Shown here: piece by piece, positions 55,321-63,228 of the stretch
Numbering within the stretch: the first letter of the stretch is position 1
How the letters are laid out: each line of letters opens with the position of its first letter
Assembly (NCBI RefSeq): GCF_019443505.1
Contig: NZ_CP080377.1
Coordinates: 744,001 to 808,000 of the forward strand
DNA length: 64,000 nucleotides
Source: Janthinobacterium sp. PAMC25594
Lineage (GTDB): Bacteria; Pseudomonadota; Gammaproteobacteria; Burkholderiales; Burkholderiaceae_D
Direction: 5' to 3'
Notes under the pieces: generated by a model
What the model was told of the DNA's origin: nothing
What the model saw: the letters and a program-made list of their open reading frames with translations, nothing else
Database searches by the model: none
Translations under genes and position numbers: made by a program

Positions 55321-56418
55321 ATGCGAAAAAAGAATACTGTAGCCTGGACACCCGGCACCACCGCCCGCCCCGTACCCGGCGCCGGACGGCGCGTGACCTC
55401 GTATGACGTGGCCCTACTGGCCGGCGTGTCGCAATCGGCCGTGTCGCGCTGCTTCAAGCCGGGCGCCAGCATCTCGCCCGCCACCCAGGCCAAGGTCATG
55501 CAGGCGGCCATCAGTCTCGACTACATCCCCAACGCGGCCGCGCGCAGCCTGATCACGCGGCGCTCGAACCTGGTGGCCGTCATCATTTCCAACTTGGCCA
55601 ACCTGTACTATCCGCAAGCGCTGTCCGACCTGAGCCAGCAAATCGCCCGCCTGGGCAAGCGTCTATTATTGTTTACCCTGGAGCGCGAAGCCGATATCGG
55701 CAAGGTCTTGTGCGACGTATGGCAATACCAGGTCGATGGCGCCGTCGTGGCCGCCGGCCTGTCGGACGAGCAGATGCTTGAGTTCGGCCGGCGCGACGTG
55801 CCGCTGGTGCTGTTCAACCGCAGCCCGCGCGAGCACGCCGTGCATGCCGTGCTGTGCGACCAGGGGGAAGCGGCGCGCCTGCTCGTGTCGCGCCTGGCCG
55901 AGGCGGGTCACCGCCAGTTCGCCGTCATCGACGGCCCCGGCGACTCGGCCGTGGCGCAGGAACGCAAGGCCGGCGTGTTGGACCGCCTGTTCACGCTGGG
56001 CTTGCCCGCGCCCATCGTCGTCAGCGGCAACTACGATTACGCCAGCGGCGGACGGGGCTTGCGCAAGGTCATCGACCGCCTGGGCCGCGTGCCGGACGCC
56101 GTCATTTGCGGCAACGACATCATGGCCATCGGCTGCCTGGACACGGCGCGCCACCAGATGGGCATCCAGGTGCCGCTGCAAATGTCCGTGGCCGGCTTCG
56201 ACGCGCTGGAAGCATCGGGCTGGCTCAGCTACGACATCACCACCCTGCGCCAGCCCGTGCAAAAGATGGCCACCGACGCCGTCGCCATGCTGGGAGAATT
56301 AATGGAACGGCGCGGCGGCAACACCGAACGGCGCCGCTATTGTTCGTATCTGGTGGAGGGGAGCACGGCCAGGCTGACCAGCGAACCTCAGCGTTTCGGC
56401 ATGATGGCCGCAGCCTGA
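55321..56418 (+). CDS. LacI-type transcriptional regulator
   Basis: From the ATG at 55321 the protein has 365 residues: a basic start, the LacI helix-turn-helix (TSYDVALLAGVSQSAVSRCF, then NAAARSLITRR as hinge) and a periplasmic-binding-protein-like effector domain (VAVIISNLANLYYPQAL ... FGRRDVPLVLFNR ... VICGNDIMAIGCLDTAR). The family senses sugars or nucleosides. No sugar genes are adjacent, so the target is unknown; the lipoprotein gene before it is on the same strand, 166 bases away. Its stop codon lies in the arm of a palindromic element. Confidence 0.9.
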   Translation: MRKKNTVAWTPGTTARPVPGAGRRVTSYDVALLAGVSQSAVSRCFKPGASISPATQAKVMQAAISLDYIPNAAARSLITRRSNLVAVIISNLANLYYPQALSDLSQQIARLGKRLLLFTLEREADIGKVLCDVWQYQVDGAVVAAGLSDEQMLEFGRRDVPLVLFNRSPREHAVHAVLCDQGEAARLLVSRLAEAGHRQFAVIDGPGDSAVAQERKAGVLDRLFTLGLPAPIVVSGNYDYASGGRGLRKVIDRLGRVPDAVICGNDIMAIGCLDTARHQMGIQVPLQMSVAGFDALEASGWLSYDITTLRQPVQKMATDAVAMLGELMERRGGNTERRRYCSYLVEGSTARLTSEPQRFGMMAAA

Positions 56419-56502
56419 AAAACGCCCATGGCGTTGTTGCCTGCCCCTCGCCGTACTCGCGTACTGTCTTCGGGGCGGCGCCTAGCCCTGGGCGTTTTTC
56501 AG
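56415..56502. repeat. 88-base palindromic element overlapping the LacI stop codon
   Basis: Perfect 13-base arms CTGAAAAACGCCC (56415-56427) and GGGCGTTTTTCAG (56490-56502) enclose an inner GCCCC/GGGGC pairing and a centre GTACTCGCGTAC. The plan is like that of the 28211-28330 element, including the position at a stop codon and the GTACT...GTAC core. Confidence 0.8.
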
Positions 56503-56535
56503 ACGTTCATAGTTCGCACACAAAACCTTGCACAT

Positions 56536-56565
56536 AAAAAAACCTCGCATCGTTGCGAGGTTTTA
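56536..56565. terminator. Terminator of yidB
   Basis: Stem AACCTCGCA / TGCGAGGTT (56541-56549 with 56554-56562) has a 4-base loop, a seven-T tail on the minus strand and TTTT on the plus strand. Confidence 0.88.
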
Positions 56566-56585
56566 GCGTTCTGCCGCATTGAATA

Positions 56586-57005
56586 TCAACCAAAGATTTT
56601 GCCCTTGAGCATATTCAAGCCCTGGCTGACGAGGTCATTACCTTCTGGCACTTGACCGTTCGGCGTCAGCTTGTCGATCAGCTGGGGCAGCAAGGCTGCC
56701 AGGCCGCCCGAGGCCGCGTCCGGTGCGACGCCAGCTTTTTCAGCGATCTGCGTGATGGTGTCGGCACCCAGCGCATCCTTGATCTGTTCGCCGGAAACGG
56801 GCGCATTGGCGCCGGTGCCGATCCAGCTGGCCACCTGGTCGCCCAGGCCGCTTTCCTGGAATTTCTGCAGCAGGCCCGGCAAGCCGCCATGCTGGTTGAC
56901 CAGGTCCATCACGCTGGCCATCAGCCCCGATGGCGCTTCCCCATCCGCGCCCTTGTTGCCCAAAGCGCTCATCGCCTGTCCTGCAAGTTGATCTAGCAAA
57001 CTCAT
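56586..57005 (-). CDS. yidB: YidB family protein (DUF937)
   Basis: The 139-residue protein starts MSLLDQLAGQAMSALG and has VNQHGGLPGLLQKFQESGLG, VASWIGTGANAPVSGEQI and GLAALLPQLIDKLTPNG, all typical of YidB. The family is widespread; no biochemical function is firmly known. The ATG at 57005 follows AGGAGA. The upstream region has a TATAAT (57089-57094) whose -35 area overlaps a palindrome at 57111-57131, so expression may be repressed or activated there. It is a single gene. Confidence 0.9.
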   Translation of the reverse strand: MSLLDQLAGQAMSALGNKGADGEAPSGLMASVMDLVNQHGGLPGLLQKFQESGLGDQVASWIGTGANAPVSGEQIKDALGADTITQIAEKAGVAPDAASGGLAALLPQLIDKLTPNGQVPEGNDLVSQGLNMLKGKIFG

Positions 57006-57110
57006 CGTATTCTCCTGAACGCTGTCAATCAGTGCCGCGCATAGCGGCGTCCGGTTTAGTCGGCAACAATTCTCCGACATACACAACAATTATACTATGA
57101 ATAATTATAA

Positions 57111-57131
57111 TGTTACATTTACAATGTAACA
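57111..57131. promoter_or_regulatory. Perfect palindrome TGTTACATT-N3-AATGTAACA, likely operator
   Basis: Nine-base arms are separated by three bases. The site lies between divergent yidB and the 70-residue protein gene, overlaps the expected -35 of the yidB promoter and is directly preceded by TATAAT on the plus strand (57105-57110). Confidence 0.6.
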
Positions 57132-57267
57132 GGCGAATCAAAAACAATCTCTGCCGTAGCTGCGCCCACCTCCATCATATTTAGTTCGGCACAACATGCA
57201 AGCGTAAATTGACGGTTCACAGAAACGTGTAAAATTAATTTTCCTACTTACTGAGGAGTATCAATAC

Positions 57268-57480
57268 ATGAACATCAATAAAGCGGTAGACAAAGCCTAC
57301 GAGAAAAAAACGTTCAAGGAAATCGCCGATGCGCCCGTCGATGCGCTGCAAGGCGTGAGCGAAAAAGATGCGGAGTTGCTCAAGCAAGCGTTCAATATCA
57401 AGACCGTGCGCGACCTGGCAAACCTGAAATACGCGAAGTGGGCGCGCGCCATCGTCACCCTGGCCGACACGGAAGAATAG
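57268..57480 (+). CDS. Small helical protein with helix-hairpin-helix-like motif (70 residues)
   Basis: The start has GAGGAG eleven bases upstream. The protein is all helical and charged: MNINKAVDKAYEKKTFKEIA, then ALQGVSEKDAELLKQAFNIK and TVRDLANLKYAKWARAI. The middle part resembles a helix-hairpin-helix (GVSEKDAELLKQAFNIKTV) as used for non-specific DNA or protein contacts. No catalytic residues or signals are seen. The function is unknown. A GC-rich terminator with a C10 run follows. Confidence 0.8.
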   Translation: MNINKAVDKAYEKKTFKEIADAPVDALQGVSEKDAELLKQAFNIKTVRDLANLKYAKWARAIVTLADTEE

Positions 57481-57515
57481 ACGGGGCCATGCCGCAGGCA
57501 TTCCCGTCAGCACGG

Positions 57516-57538
57516 CCCCCCCCCCGCCGGCGGGCTTT
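57516..57538 (+). terminator. Terminator with a ten-C homopolymer
   Basis: Ten consecutive C (57516-57525) lead into CCCGCCGGCGGGC and a TTTTTT tail. The palindrome and T run act as the terminator of the 70-residue protein gene; the C run could pair with the GGCGGG as a longer, slippery stem. Confidence 0.65.
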
Positions 57539-57584
57539 TTTACGCCATGGCGGCTGGCAAGCCGGTCGCCGCGCGGAGGCTTCA

Positions 57585-58292
57585 TTGCCCACGCCGCTGA
57601 CCCTGCCCGGCATCTGCTGGCCCCTACAAGCGAGCACGGGCGATCTTGCCGTCGCCACCTCCCACATCACGGGACACTTTCGCGCCGGCGCGGGCTTCGA
57701 TGCCATCATCGTGTGCGATCTGTTACCCGCCGGAAAGTTTCGCAATGGCGCGTCGCGCCACTGGTGCCGCACGCACCAGTGCTACTGGGGCACGCAAGCC
57801 GACCTGGCCGACTGGCAAGCGACGCGGCAGATGCGCTGCCGCCAGCACGCCAGCCCCATGGGCTATGTGCTGTATCCGCAACTGTTCGATCCCATGCGGT
57901 TTCATGCCACCACCTTGCGCCTGGGCCCCGATGGCTTGCTGCAACTGCGCGCCCGAACCGATGACGGCGGCGCCCAGTTCCACCGCGACCTGCCGGCCCT
58001 GGCCATCGACTGCCGCGCCCTGCCCGGCCTGTTTCCGCCCGACATAGTGCAGCTGAACCTCACGCCGCCCGCCGCGCAGGCGTTCGCCGCCGCCTTGCAG
58101 GCGGGCACGCCGCTGGACTGCAGCGACTGCGCCCGCTGCGGCCATCCGCATCTGGACCTGGGCAGCTTCGCGCTGGCGCCGCACCGCCGCCACAGCTGCG
58201 GCCATTGCGGCCACGACGCCTCGCACAGCGCCACGGCCATCGTCTCGACGCCCTTGTGGCGGCTGCGCCAACGCTACCTGCACTGGTTCTGA
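57585..58292 (+). CDS. Uncharacterised Cys/His-rich protein with a zinc-ribbon-like end
   Basis: A TTG at 57585 with GGAGG five bases upstream gives 235 residues (PTPLTLPGICWPLQASTGDL). The middle contains HWCRTHQCYWGTQADL and MRCRQHASPMGYVLYP. The C-terminal third has CSDCARCGHPHLDLG and HSCGHCGHDASHS, paired CxxC and His motifs that look like a zinc ribbon. No family is recognised. A longer frame from an ATG at 57489 would read through the terminator and the C10 run, so that start is unlikely, though it would make the gene subject to slippage. Confidence 0.6.
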   Translation: MPTPLTLPGICWPLQASTGDLAVATSHITGHFRAGAGFDAIIVCDLLPAGKFRNGASRHWCRTHQCYWGTQADLADWQATRQMRCRQHASPMGYVLYPQLFDPMRFHATTLRLGPDGLLQLRARTDDGGAQFHRDLPALAIDCRALPGLFPPDIVQLNLTPPAAQAFAAALQAGTPLDCSDCARCGHPHLDLGSFALAPHRRHSCGHCGHDASHSATAIVSTPLWRLRQRYLHWF

Positions 58293-58379
58293 CACAATGC
58301 TTCTGAAGGTGCGCCCGCCCACAGTCGGCCTGGTCGCTTGTGCGTAGACTGCTTCCATCACCACTGCGAGGACCAGCCC

Positions 58380-58853
58380 ATGCCACACGCGCAACACCAG
58401 GATGAAGATGGCCAGCCCGGCGACGAAGGCGACTTGTCCGACCTGCTCAGCGAATTGCGCATCCTCTTGCCGGGCGCGCAGATGCTGACAGCCTTCCTCA
58501 TCATCCTGCCTTTCAACGGCGGCTTCGCGAAGATCGTGCAGGCGGAAAAAATCATCTTCCTGCTGACGTTTTTCCTGTCCATGACCAGCCTGGTACTGCT
58601 CAGCGCGCCAGCCATCCAGCACCGCGTGATGCGCCCCCTGCAAGACCGCGAACGCTTCAAGCGCGTGGCCGACCGCATCATGATGTGCGGCGCCTTTTCG
58701 CTGGCGTTGGCGTTTATTTTGGGCACCAATCTGGTGATGTCGGAAGTGTTCGGTCACATCGCGGGCATCGTCGCCTGCGGGCTGATGGGCACACTCATCA
58801 TTTGCATGTGGTGGTGGCTGCCCCTGCACTTGAAGCACGCCAGGAAAATCTAG
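58380..58853 (+). CDS. DUF6328 family membrane protein
   Basis: The 157-residue protein has an acidic N-terminus (QHQDEDGQPGDEGDL), the motif ELRILLPGAQMLTAFLIILP and four membrane helices (about residues 28-48, 55-80, 100-125 and 128-150). The ATG follows GAGGA. Family members occur in many bacteria and their role is unknown. It is a single gene 88 bases after the zinc-ribbon protein. Confidence 0.83.
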   Translation: MPHAQHQDEDGQPGDEGDLSDLLSELRILLPGAQMLTAFLIILPFNGGFAKIVQAEKIIFLLTFFLSMTSLVLLSAPAIQHRVMRPLQDRERFKRVADRIMMCGAFSLALAFILGTNLVMSEVFGHIAGIVACGLMGTLIICMWWWLPLHLKHARKI

Positions 58854-59138
58854 GCGGCAAGGCCCGCCGGCTCCAGCAAGGTCTCGAGGAAGATCCCCCA
58901 ACAGCGGATGCATTCCGTGTTATCGTTAACAAAAAGAGCAATCGCTGGTGTGTGCAGTGCAGCAGATTTTAGCCGTCACCCAGCAGAGCTTGCCCGAATC
59001 TTTTACAATGTTGTCCCTGGGCAGTTGTTATAGCCCGAAAATACCGGCCAGCCGTCGACTCTGGTGGCGCATGGCCACTTCCGGCCCGGCCACCGCGCGC
59101 CTCTCCACCCAGTCATTCTTTACCCAACCAACAAGAAC

Positions 59139-60356
59139 ATGCACGCCTCCGTAGATCCCCTGATTCCGCGCGTCACCGCGCCTTTTGGCGCCGGCTATGC
59201 CGACCTGGCCCTGGCCATCGGCGGCCTCGCCATCGGCACGGGCGAATTCGCCTCCATGAGCATCCTGCCCGTGGTCGCCGACGACCTGGGCACGACCTTG
59301 CCGCAGATGAGCCACATGATCAGCGCCTACGCGCTGGGCGTGGTCATCGGCGCGCCATTAATCACCATCTTCCTGGCGCGCATGCCGCGCCGCCTGATGC
59401 TGATCTGTCTGATGCTGATGTTCGCTGGCGGCAACTTGCTCAGCGCCATCGCCCCCAACTATGGCTTGCTGGTGGTGGCCCGCTTCGTGGCCGGCATCCC
59501 GCATGGCGCTTACTTTGGCGTGGCAGCCCTGGTGGCGGCCGCCCTGGCCGAACCGGACAAGCGCGGCCAGGCTGTCGCCCGCGTGCTGATGGGCTTGACT
59601 GTTGCGAATATCTTCGGCGTGCCGCTGGCCACGTACATCGGCCAGACCCTGGGCTGGCGCTCGGCCTTTTTGCTGGTCGCCGCGCTGGGTTTATTGACCA
59701 TGCTGATGGTGCGCATCTTCGTACCGATGGTCGCTGCCGGCGATTCCAGCCCGCGCCGCGAGCTGGGCGTGTTTCGTCGCCTGCAAGTGTGGCTGACCCT
59801 GCTGATGGTGGCCATCGGTTTCGGCGGCATGTTCGCCGTCTACACCTTCATCACGCCCACCTTGCTGGAAATCACGAAAGTGTCGCCCCTGGTCATTTCT
59901 ATCTTGCTGGCCATCATCGGTGTCGGCATGACCTTGGGTAATCTGATCGGCGGCTGGCTGGCCGACCGCTCGCGCCTGTGGACGATTTTTGGCGTGCTGC
60001 TGTGGAACGTGGCCGCGCTGGCCGCGTTTACCTATACCAGCAGCAATGTCTGGTTGACGGCGATCAACCTGTTCGCCATCGGCGCCGGCATCGCCGTGGC
60101 TCCCGCCGTGCAGACGCGCCTGATGGACGTGGCCGGCGACGCGCAAACCGTGGCCGCCGCCCTCAACCATTCCGCCTTCAACATCGCCAACGCGCTGGGC
60201 GCCTGGGCCGGCGGCATCGCCATCGCCATGGGCATGGGCTTGCGCTCAACGGGCTGGGTCGGCGCCATGCTGGCCTGCGGCGGCATCGTCGTGCTCGGTA
60301 TTTCCGTGCTGGTGGAAAACCGCAGCCGCAATGTGGGCGGCGCGCAGCCGGCTTGA
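59139..60356 (+). CDS. MFS transporter, DHA1-type exporter
   Basis: The 405-residue protein has twelve predicted membrane helices. The loop 2-3 signature is ARMPRRLMLICLMLMFAGGN, and helices 4-5 have RFVAGIPHGAYFGVAALVAA, which fits the AraJ/PbuE/NepI group that exports sugars, nucleosides or drugs. The ATG at 59139 gives MHASVDPLIPRVT; the longer frame has no support. The 285 bases upstream contain no gene. No regulator is adjacent, and the substrate is unknown. Confidence 0.92.
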   Translation: MHASVDPLIPRVTAPFGAGYADLALAIGGLAIGTGEFASMSILPVVADDLGTTLPQMSHMISAYALGVVIGAPLITIFLARMPRRLMLICLMLMFAGGNLLSAIAPNYGLLVVARFVAGIPHGAYFGVAALVAAALAEPDKRGQAVARVLMGLTVANIFGVPLATYIGQTLGWRSAFLLVAALGLLTMLMVRIFVPMVAAGDSSPRRELGVFRRLQVWLTLLMVAIGFGGMFAVYTFITPTLLEITKVSPLVISILLAIIGVGMTLGNLIGGWLADRSRLWTIFGVLLWNVAALAAFTYTSSNVWLTAINLFAIGAGIAVAPAVQTRLMDVAGDAQTVAAALNHSAFNIANALGAWAGGIAIAMGMGLRSTGWVGAMLACGGIVVLGISVLVENRSRNVGGAQPA

Positions 60357-60424
60357 TGATTTACAGAAGCGGCGGCCAGCTCAGGTCGCCCCGCCCGGAA
60401 AATGCGGGCCATGCAAACGCGACA

Positions 60425-60916
60425 TTACGAGATTGCGCCCAGATAGTGTTCAAAAATTGCCAGATCTGCGTGTGGTAATACAAGGCCATCGAGACTGGCA
60501 ATTCGTTGTTTCAGCAATGGAATCAGAGGATGGTGGCGCAACTCGTCCAACAATTCACCCTGACATGCATCATTGACTGCCACGACCAGCGAGTCCAGCA
60601 TATAAACGTCGCAATGTGCCACCAGGCGGACGCCCATATCGAAACCAAGCAGGACGCTATGGGACAGTACCGTACCGAGCGCCGAGGTGCGCAGCCAGAC
60701 GTCGGCATCCTCCTCATCCAGCAGCCAGGCAGCGAGGATCCAACTATCACGATGCTTTCTGCACGCCATTTCCCCTAAAGCAAGCCCAGCACAGGACGGC
60801 TCGATACGGTCATGCCTGACCAGCTCAACGAGCGTGCCGTCTTCCACCACAGCCCACTGCGGCGTGGCGGGATACAGGAGTTGAATTTCTTCCGCCGAAG
60901 AACATTGCAAAATCAT
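60425..60916 (-). CDS. Uncharacterised 163-residue protein
   Basis: The ATG at 60914-60916 directly follows the TAA of the preceding gene, so translation is coupled. The protein is a mixed alpha/beta cytosolic type: LLYPATPQWAVVEDGTLVEL, MACRKHRDSWILAAWLLDEE, LGFDMGVRLVAHCDVYML, LLKQRIASLDGLVLPHADLA. No catalytic motif, signal peptide or membrane segment is seen. I do not recognise the family. It is the last gene of a five-gene minus-strand operon that begins with the RsbQ-like hydrolase. Confidence 0.72.
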   Translation of the reverse strand: MILQCSSAEEIQLLYPATPQWAVVEDGTLVELVRHDRIEPSCAGLALGEMACRKHRDSWILAAWLLDEEDADVWLRTSALGTVLSHSVLLGFDMGVRLVAHCDVYMLDSLVVAVNDACQGELLDELRHHPLIPLLKQRIASLDGLVLPHADLAIFEHYLGAIS

Positions 60917-61183
60917 TTATGCTTTCTCCCCGGGGCGCTCCACACAGCTCGCACCAAAGCCTGCACGCCATTGGTCGTAGCCCGCTCCGGCCTTGGCCGC
61001 CTCGGCCAGCAAGCGCCCCACCCCATGAAAGCCGAACAGGCTGGCGCTGGCACGCAGCGCGGCGTCATCCACCTCATCCTCGCAGACATCGAGAAACAGC
61101 TCCGCCAGCAAGCCCTGCAACGAAGCGTAGCTGCACCATACCTCGTCAATATTTTCCAGGCGAGGTCTGTCGGCTGTATTCAC
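60917..61183 (-). CDS. Uncharacterised 88-residue protein
   Basis: The frame is open from 61243. I place the start at a GTG (61183) that overlaps the end of the upstream gene by 38 bases; an ATG at 61243 would overlap by nearly 100. The protein has WCSYASLQGLLAELFLDVCE and LFGFHGVGRLLAEAAKAG, two amphipathic helical stretches, and ends in a basic tail. It is not recognised. Its stop TAA is immediately followed by the ATG of the next gene. Confidence 0.6.
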   Translation of the reverse strand: MNTADRPRLENIDEVWCSYASLQGLLAELFLDVCEDEVDDAALRASASLFGFHGVGRLLAEAAKAGAGYDQWRAGFGASCVERPGEKA

Positions 61184-61673
61184 GCTCGAACGCGGCCAAG
61201 CCTTCCGCCTGCGCCCACAGGCTGGCGATATAGCGGAATTCATCCTCGAACGGCTGCTCGAAATCGGGCACGTCGATCGCGTATTCGCAATTACGGCTCA
61301 ACATGACCAGCCAGTCGGGATAAGCTAGCGCCGGGTACAGGCGGGTCAGGATGCCGTCGAGCGACGACACGCTTTCCCGGCCCGCCAGGTAGGCGGCGCG
61401 CAATTCGACGATGAATTTTCCCGCCAGAAACTGGTCACTGAGCCGCTGAGCACCCCGGTAGCGCTCGATGATGGTCTCGGCCAGGGGCAACACCTCGTCA
61501 ATGCCCCGGGCGCTGGCCAGCAGCACGACTTCCAGGTCGTCGCCTTCCTGGTCCTGGCGCAAGCGCTCCACGGCCCAGTCCACGCAACGGTCGGCATGGC
61601 CAAAACCCATGCGCAGCTGGAAAACGGCGATTTCCAATTCTGTCAGTTGTTCCATTACCTGCCGTTCACGCAT
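61146..61673 (-). CDS. Uncharacterised 175-residue helical protein
   Basis: The ATG at 61673 follows GAGAAG and lies 7 bases after the stop of the histidine kinase gene; a second ATG at 61655 is possible. The protein is rich in helices and acidic residues: LTELEIAVFQLRMGFGHADR, WAVERLRQDQEGDD, YPALAYPDWLVMLSRNCEYA, FRYIASLWAQAEGLAAFERE. No motif is recognised. Similar small acidic helical proteins often act as immunity or adaptor proteins, which is only a guess here. Confidence 0.72.
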   Translation of the reverse strand: MRERQVMEQLTELEIAVFQLRMGFGHADRCVDWAVERLRQDQEGDDLEVVLLASARGIDEVLPLAETIIERYRGAQRLSDQFLAGKFIVELRAAYLAGRESVSSLDGILTRLYPALAYPDWLVMLSRNCEYAIDVPDFEQPFEDEFRYIASLWAQAEGLAAFEREYSRQTSPGKY

Positions 61674-61680
61674 ACTCTTC

Positions 61681-63228
61681 TCACCCGGCCCGCAACATCT
61701 TTTGCAGCACCGCATCGAGCTCATAAAAATCCACCGGCTTGGTGAGATGCAAATCAAAGCCCGCGTCGGACGCCATCTGGCGGTCCTTGTCCTGGCCCCA
61801 GCCAGTCACGGCGACCAGGATGGCATGTTGCCCGCACGGCTCGGAACGCAGCAGGCGCGCCACGTCATAGCCGTTCATGTGCGGCAGGCCGATGTCGAGC
61901 AAGATCACTTGCGGCATGAAGGTTTGCGCTACCGCAACGCCGGCCGCGCCATCGTAGGCCGTGCGCACTTCATAGCCGAGGATGTCGAGCGCCAGCGCCA
62001 GGCTTTCGGCCGCGTCGGCGCTGTCGTCGATGACCAGCACCTTGCCTTCGCGCGTACCGGCCAGCAGGCGGCGGTCCACAGGGGCGGGCGGCTGCAGCGG
62101 CACGGCGGGCAGCGGCAAACGCAGCTCGAAGGTGCTGCCCTGCCCCACGCCATCGCTGTGCGCGCTGACCGTGCCGCCATGCAATTCGGCCAGGCCGCGC
62201 ACGAGGGACAGGCCGATGCCCAGGCCGCCCTGGGCCCGCGACAGGGCCGGTTCCAGCTGCGAAAACAGCTCGAAGACGGTGTCCAGGTGCTCGGGCGCGA
62301 TGCCGATGCCCGAGTCGCGCACGCGAATGTGCACGTCATTTTCCGTACAGGCCACTTCCAGCCCGATGACGCCGTTGGCGGGCGTGTACTTGACGGCGTT
62401 GGTCAGCAGGTTGGCGATCATCTGCCCCAGGCGGGTGGCGTCGGCGTCGAGCCAGATGGCTTGCGGCCATTGCTCCACGTGCACCTGGTGGCCGGATTGC
62501 GCCGCCAGCTCCGCCACGCTGTGCAGCGCTGCTTCCACCACGGGCGCCAGCTCCACGCTGGCGCGGCGCAATTCCAGGCGCCCCCGCGTGATGCGCGACA
62601 CTTCCGTCAAATCGTCGACCAGGTGCGTCATGTGGCCCACCTGGCGGCCCAGCACCTCGCGCGCCCAGCGCAGCTGCGGATCGTCCAGCTGCGCCAGGCG
62701 CAGCACTTCCAGCACATTGCGGATCGGCGCCAGCGGGTTGCGCAGCTCGTGCGCCAGGGTGGCGAGAAACTCGTCCTTGCGCCGGTCAGCGGCCGCCAGT
62801 TGCTCGTTGAGCTCGCCGGCCTCCTTGCGCGCCAACTGCAGCTGCTGCTCGTATTTACGCCGGTCGCTGGCGACAAAGACGGCGATCTCGTCATACCGCA
62901 CGCCTTCATGCACGCGGCGCACGGCATTGAACAGCATGGGGATGGATTGCCCCTGGCGCTGGCGCATGTCGAGCAGGATTTCCGACACGCTGCCCTGCAC
63001 CTGCATCAGCGGCAGCCAGTGCGTCTGGTGGAACACACGCCCGCCGATGGTCAGCAAGTCTTGCAGTTTCTTTTTTCCGAGCAATTCCCCGGCGCCATAG
63101 CCGAGCCAGCCGCAAAAGGTGGCGTTCGCCTGCACGATGGTGCCGTCGGCCGTGCACAGCAGCAAGCCGCAGGCCGCATGCTGGAACAAGGTATTGGCGT
63201 CAGGCAAGGAAGGCATGGTGTCGTGCAT
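61681..63228 (-). CDS. PAS-histidine kinase-receiver hybrid protein
   Basis: The 515-residue protein has a PAS domain (about residues 10-125), a short coiled coil (125-150), a HisKA domain with phospho-acceptor His160 in [15 protein letters not shown], an ATPase domain ([45 protein letters not shown]) and a C-terminal receiver with [12 protein letters not shown], phospho-acceptor Asp445 in [12 protein letters not shown] and Lys497 in LTKPVD. No membrane segments are seen, so it senses a cytosolic signal through PAS. Its ATG overlaps the stop of the RsbQ-like gene (TAATG). No separate response regulator is in view. Confidence 0.95.
   Translation of the reverse strand: MHDTMPSLPDANTLFQHAACGLLLCTADGTIVQANATFCGWLGYGAGELLGKKKLQDLLTIGGRVFHQTHWLPLMQVQGSVSEILLDMRQRQGQSIPMLFNAVRRVHEGVRYDEIAVFVASDRRKYEQQLQLARKEAGELNEQLAAADRRKDEFLATLAHELRNPLAPIRNVLEVLRLAQLDDPQLRWAREVLGRQVGHMTHLVDDLTEVSRITRGRLELRRASVELAPVVEAALHSVAELAAQSGHQVHVEQWPQAIWLDADATRLGQMIANLLTNAVKYTPANGVIGLEVACTENDVHIRVRDSGIGIAPEHLDTVFELFSQLEPALSRAQGGLGIGLSLVRGLAELHGGTVSAHSDGVGQGSTFELRLPLPAVPLQPPAPVDRRLLAGTREGKVLVIDDSADAAESLALALDILGYEVRTAYDGAAGVAVAQTFMPQVILLDIGLPHMNGYDVARLLRSEPCGQHAILVAVTGWGQDKDRQMASDAGFDLHLTKPVDFYELDAVLQKMLRAG

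Noticed and set aside
57438..57584. N-terminal extension of the Cys-rich gene through the C10 tract
   Set aside because: It would overlap the 70-residue gene and read through an intrinsic terminator; the TTG at 57585 has a near-perfect ribosome binding site.
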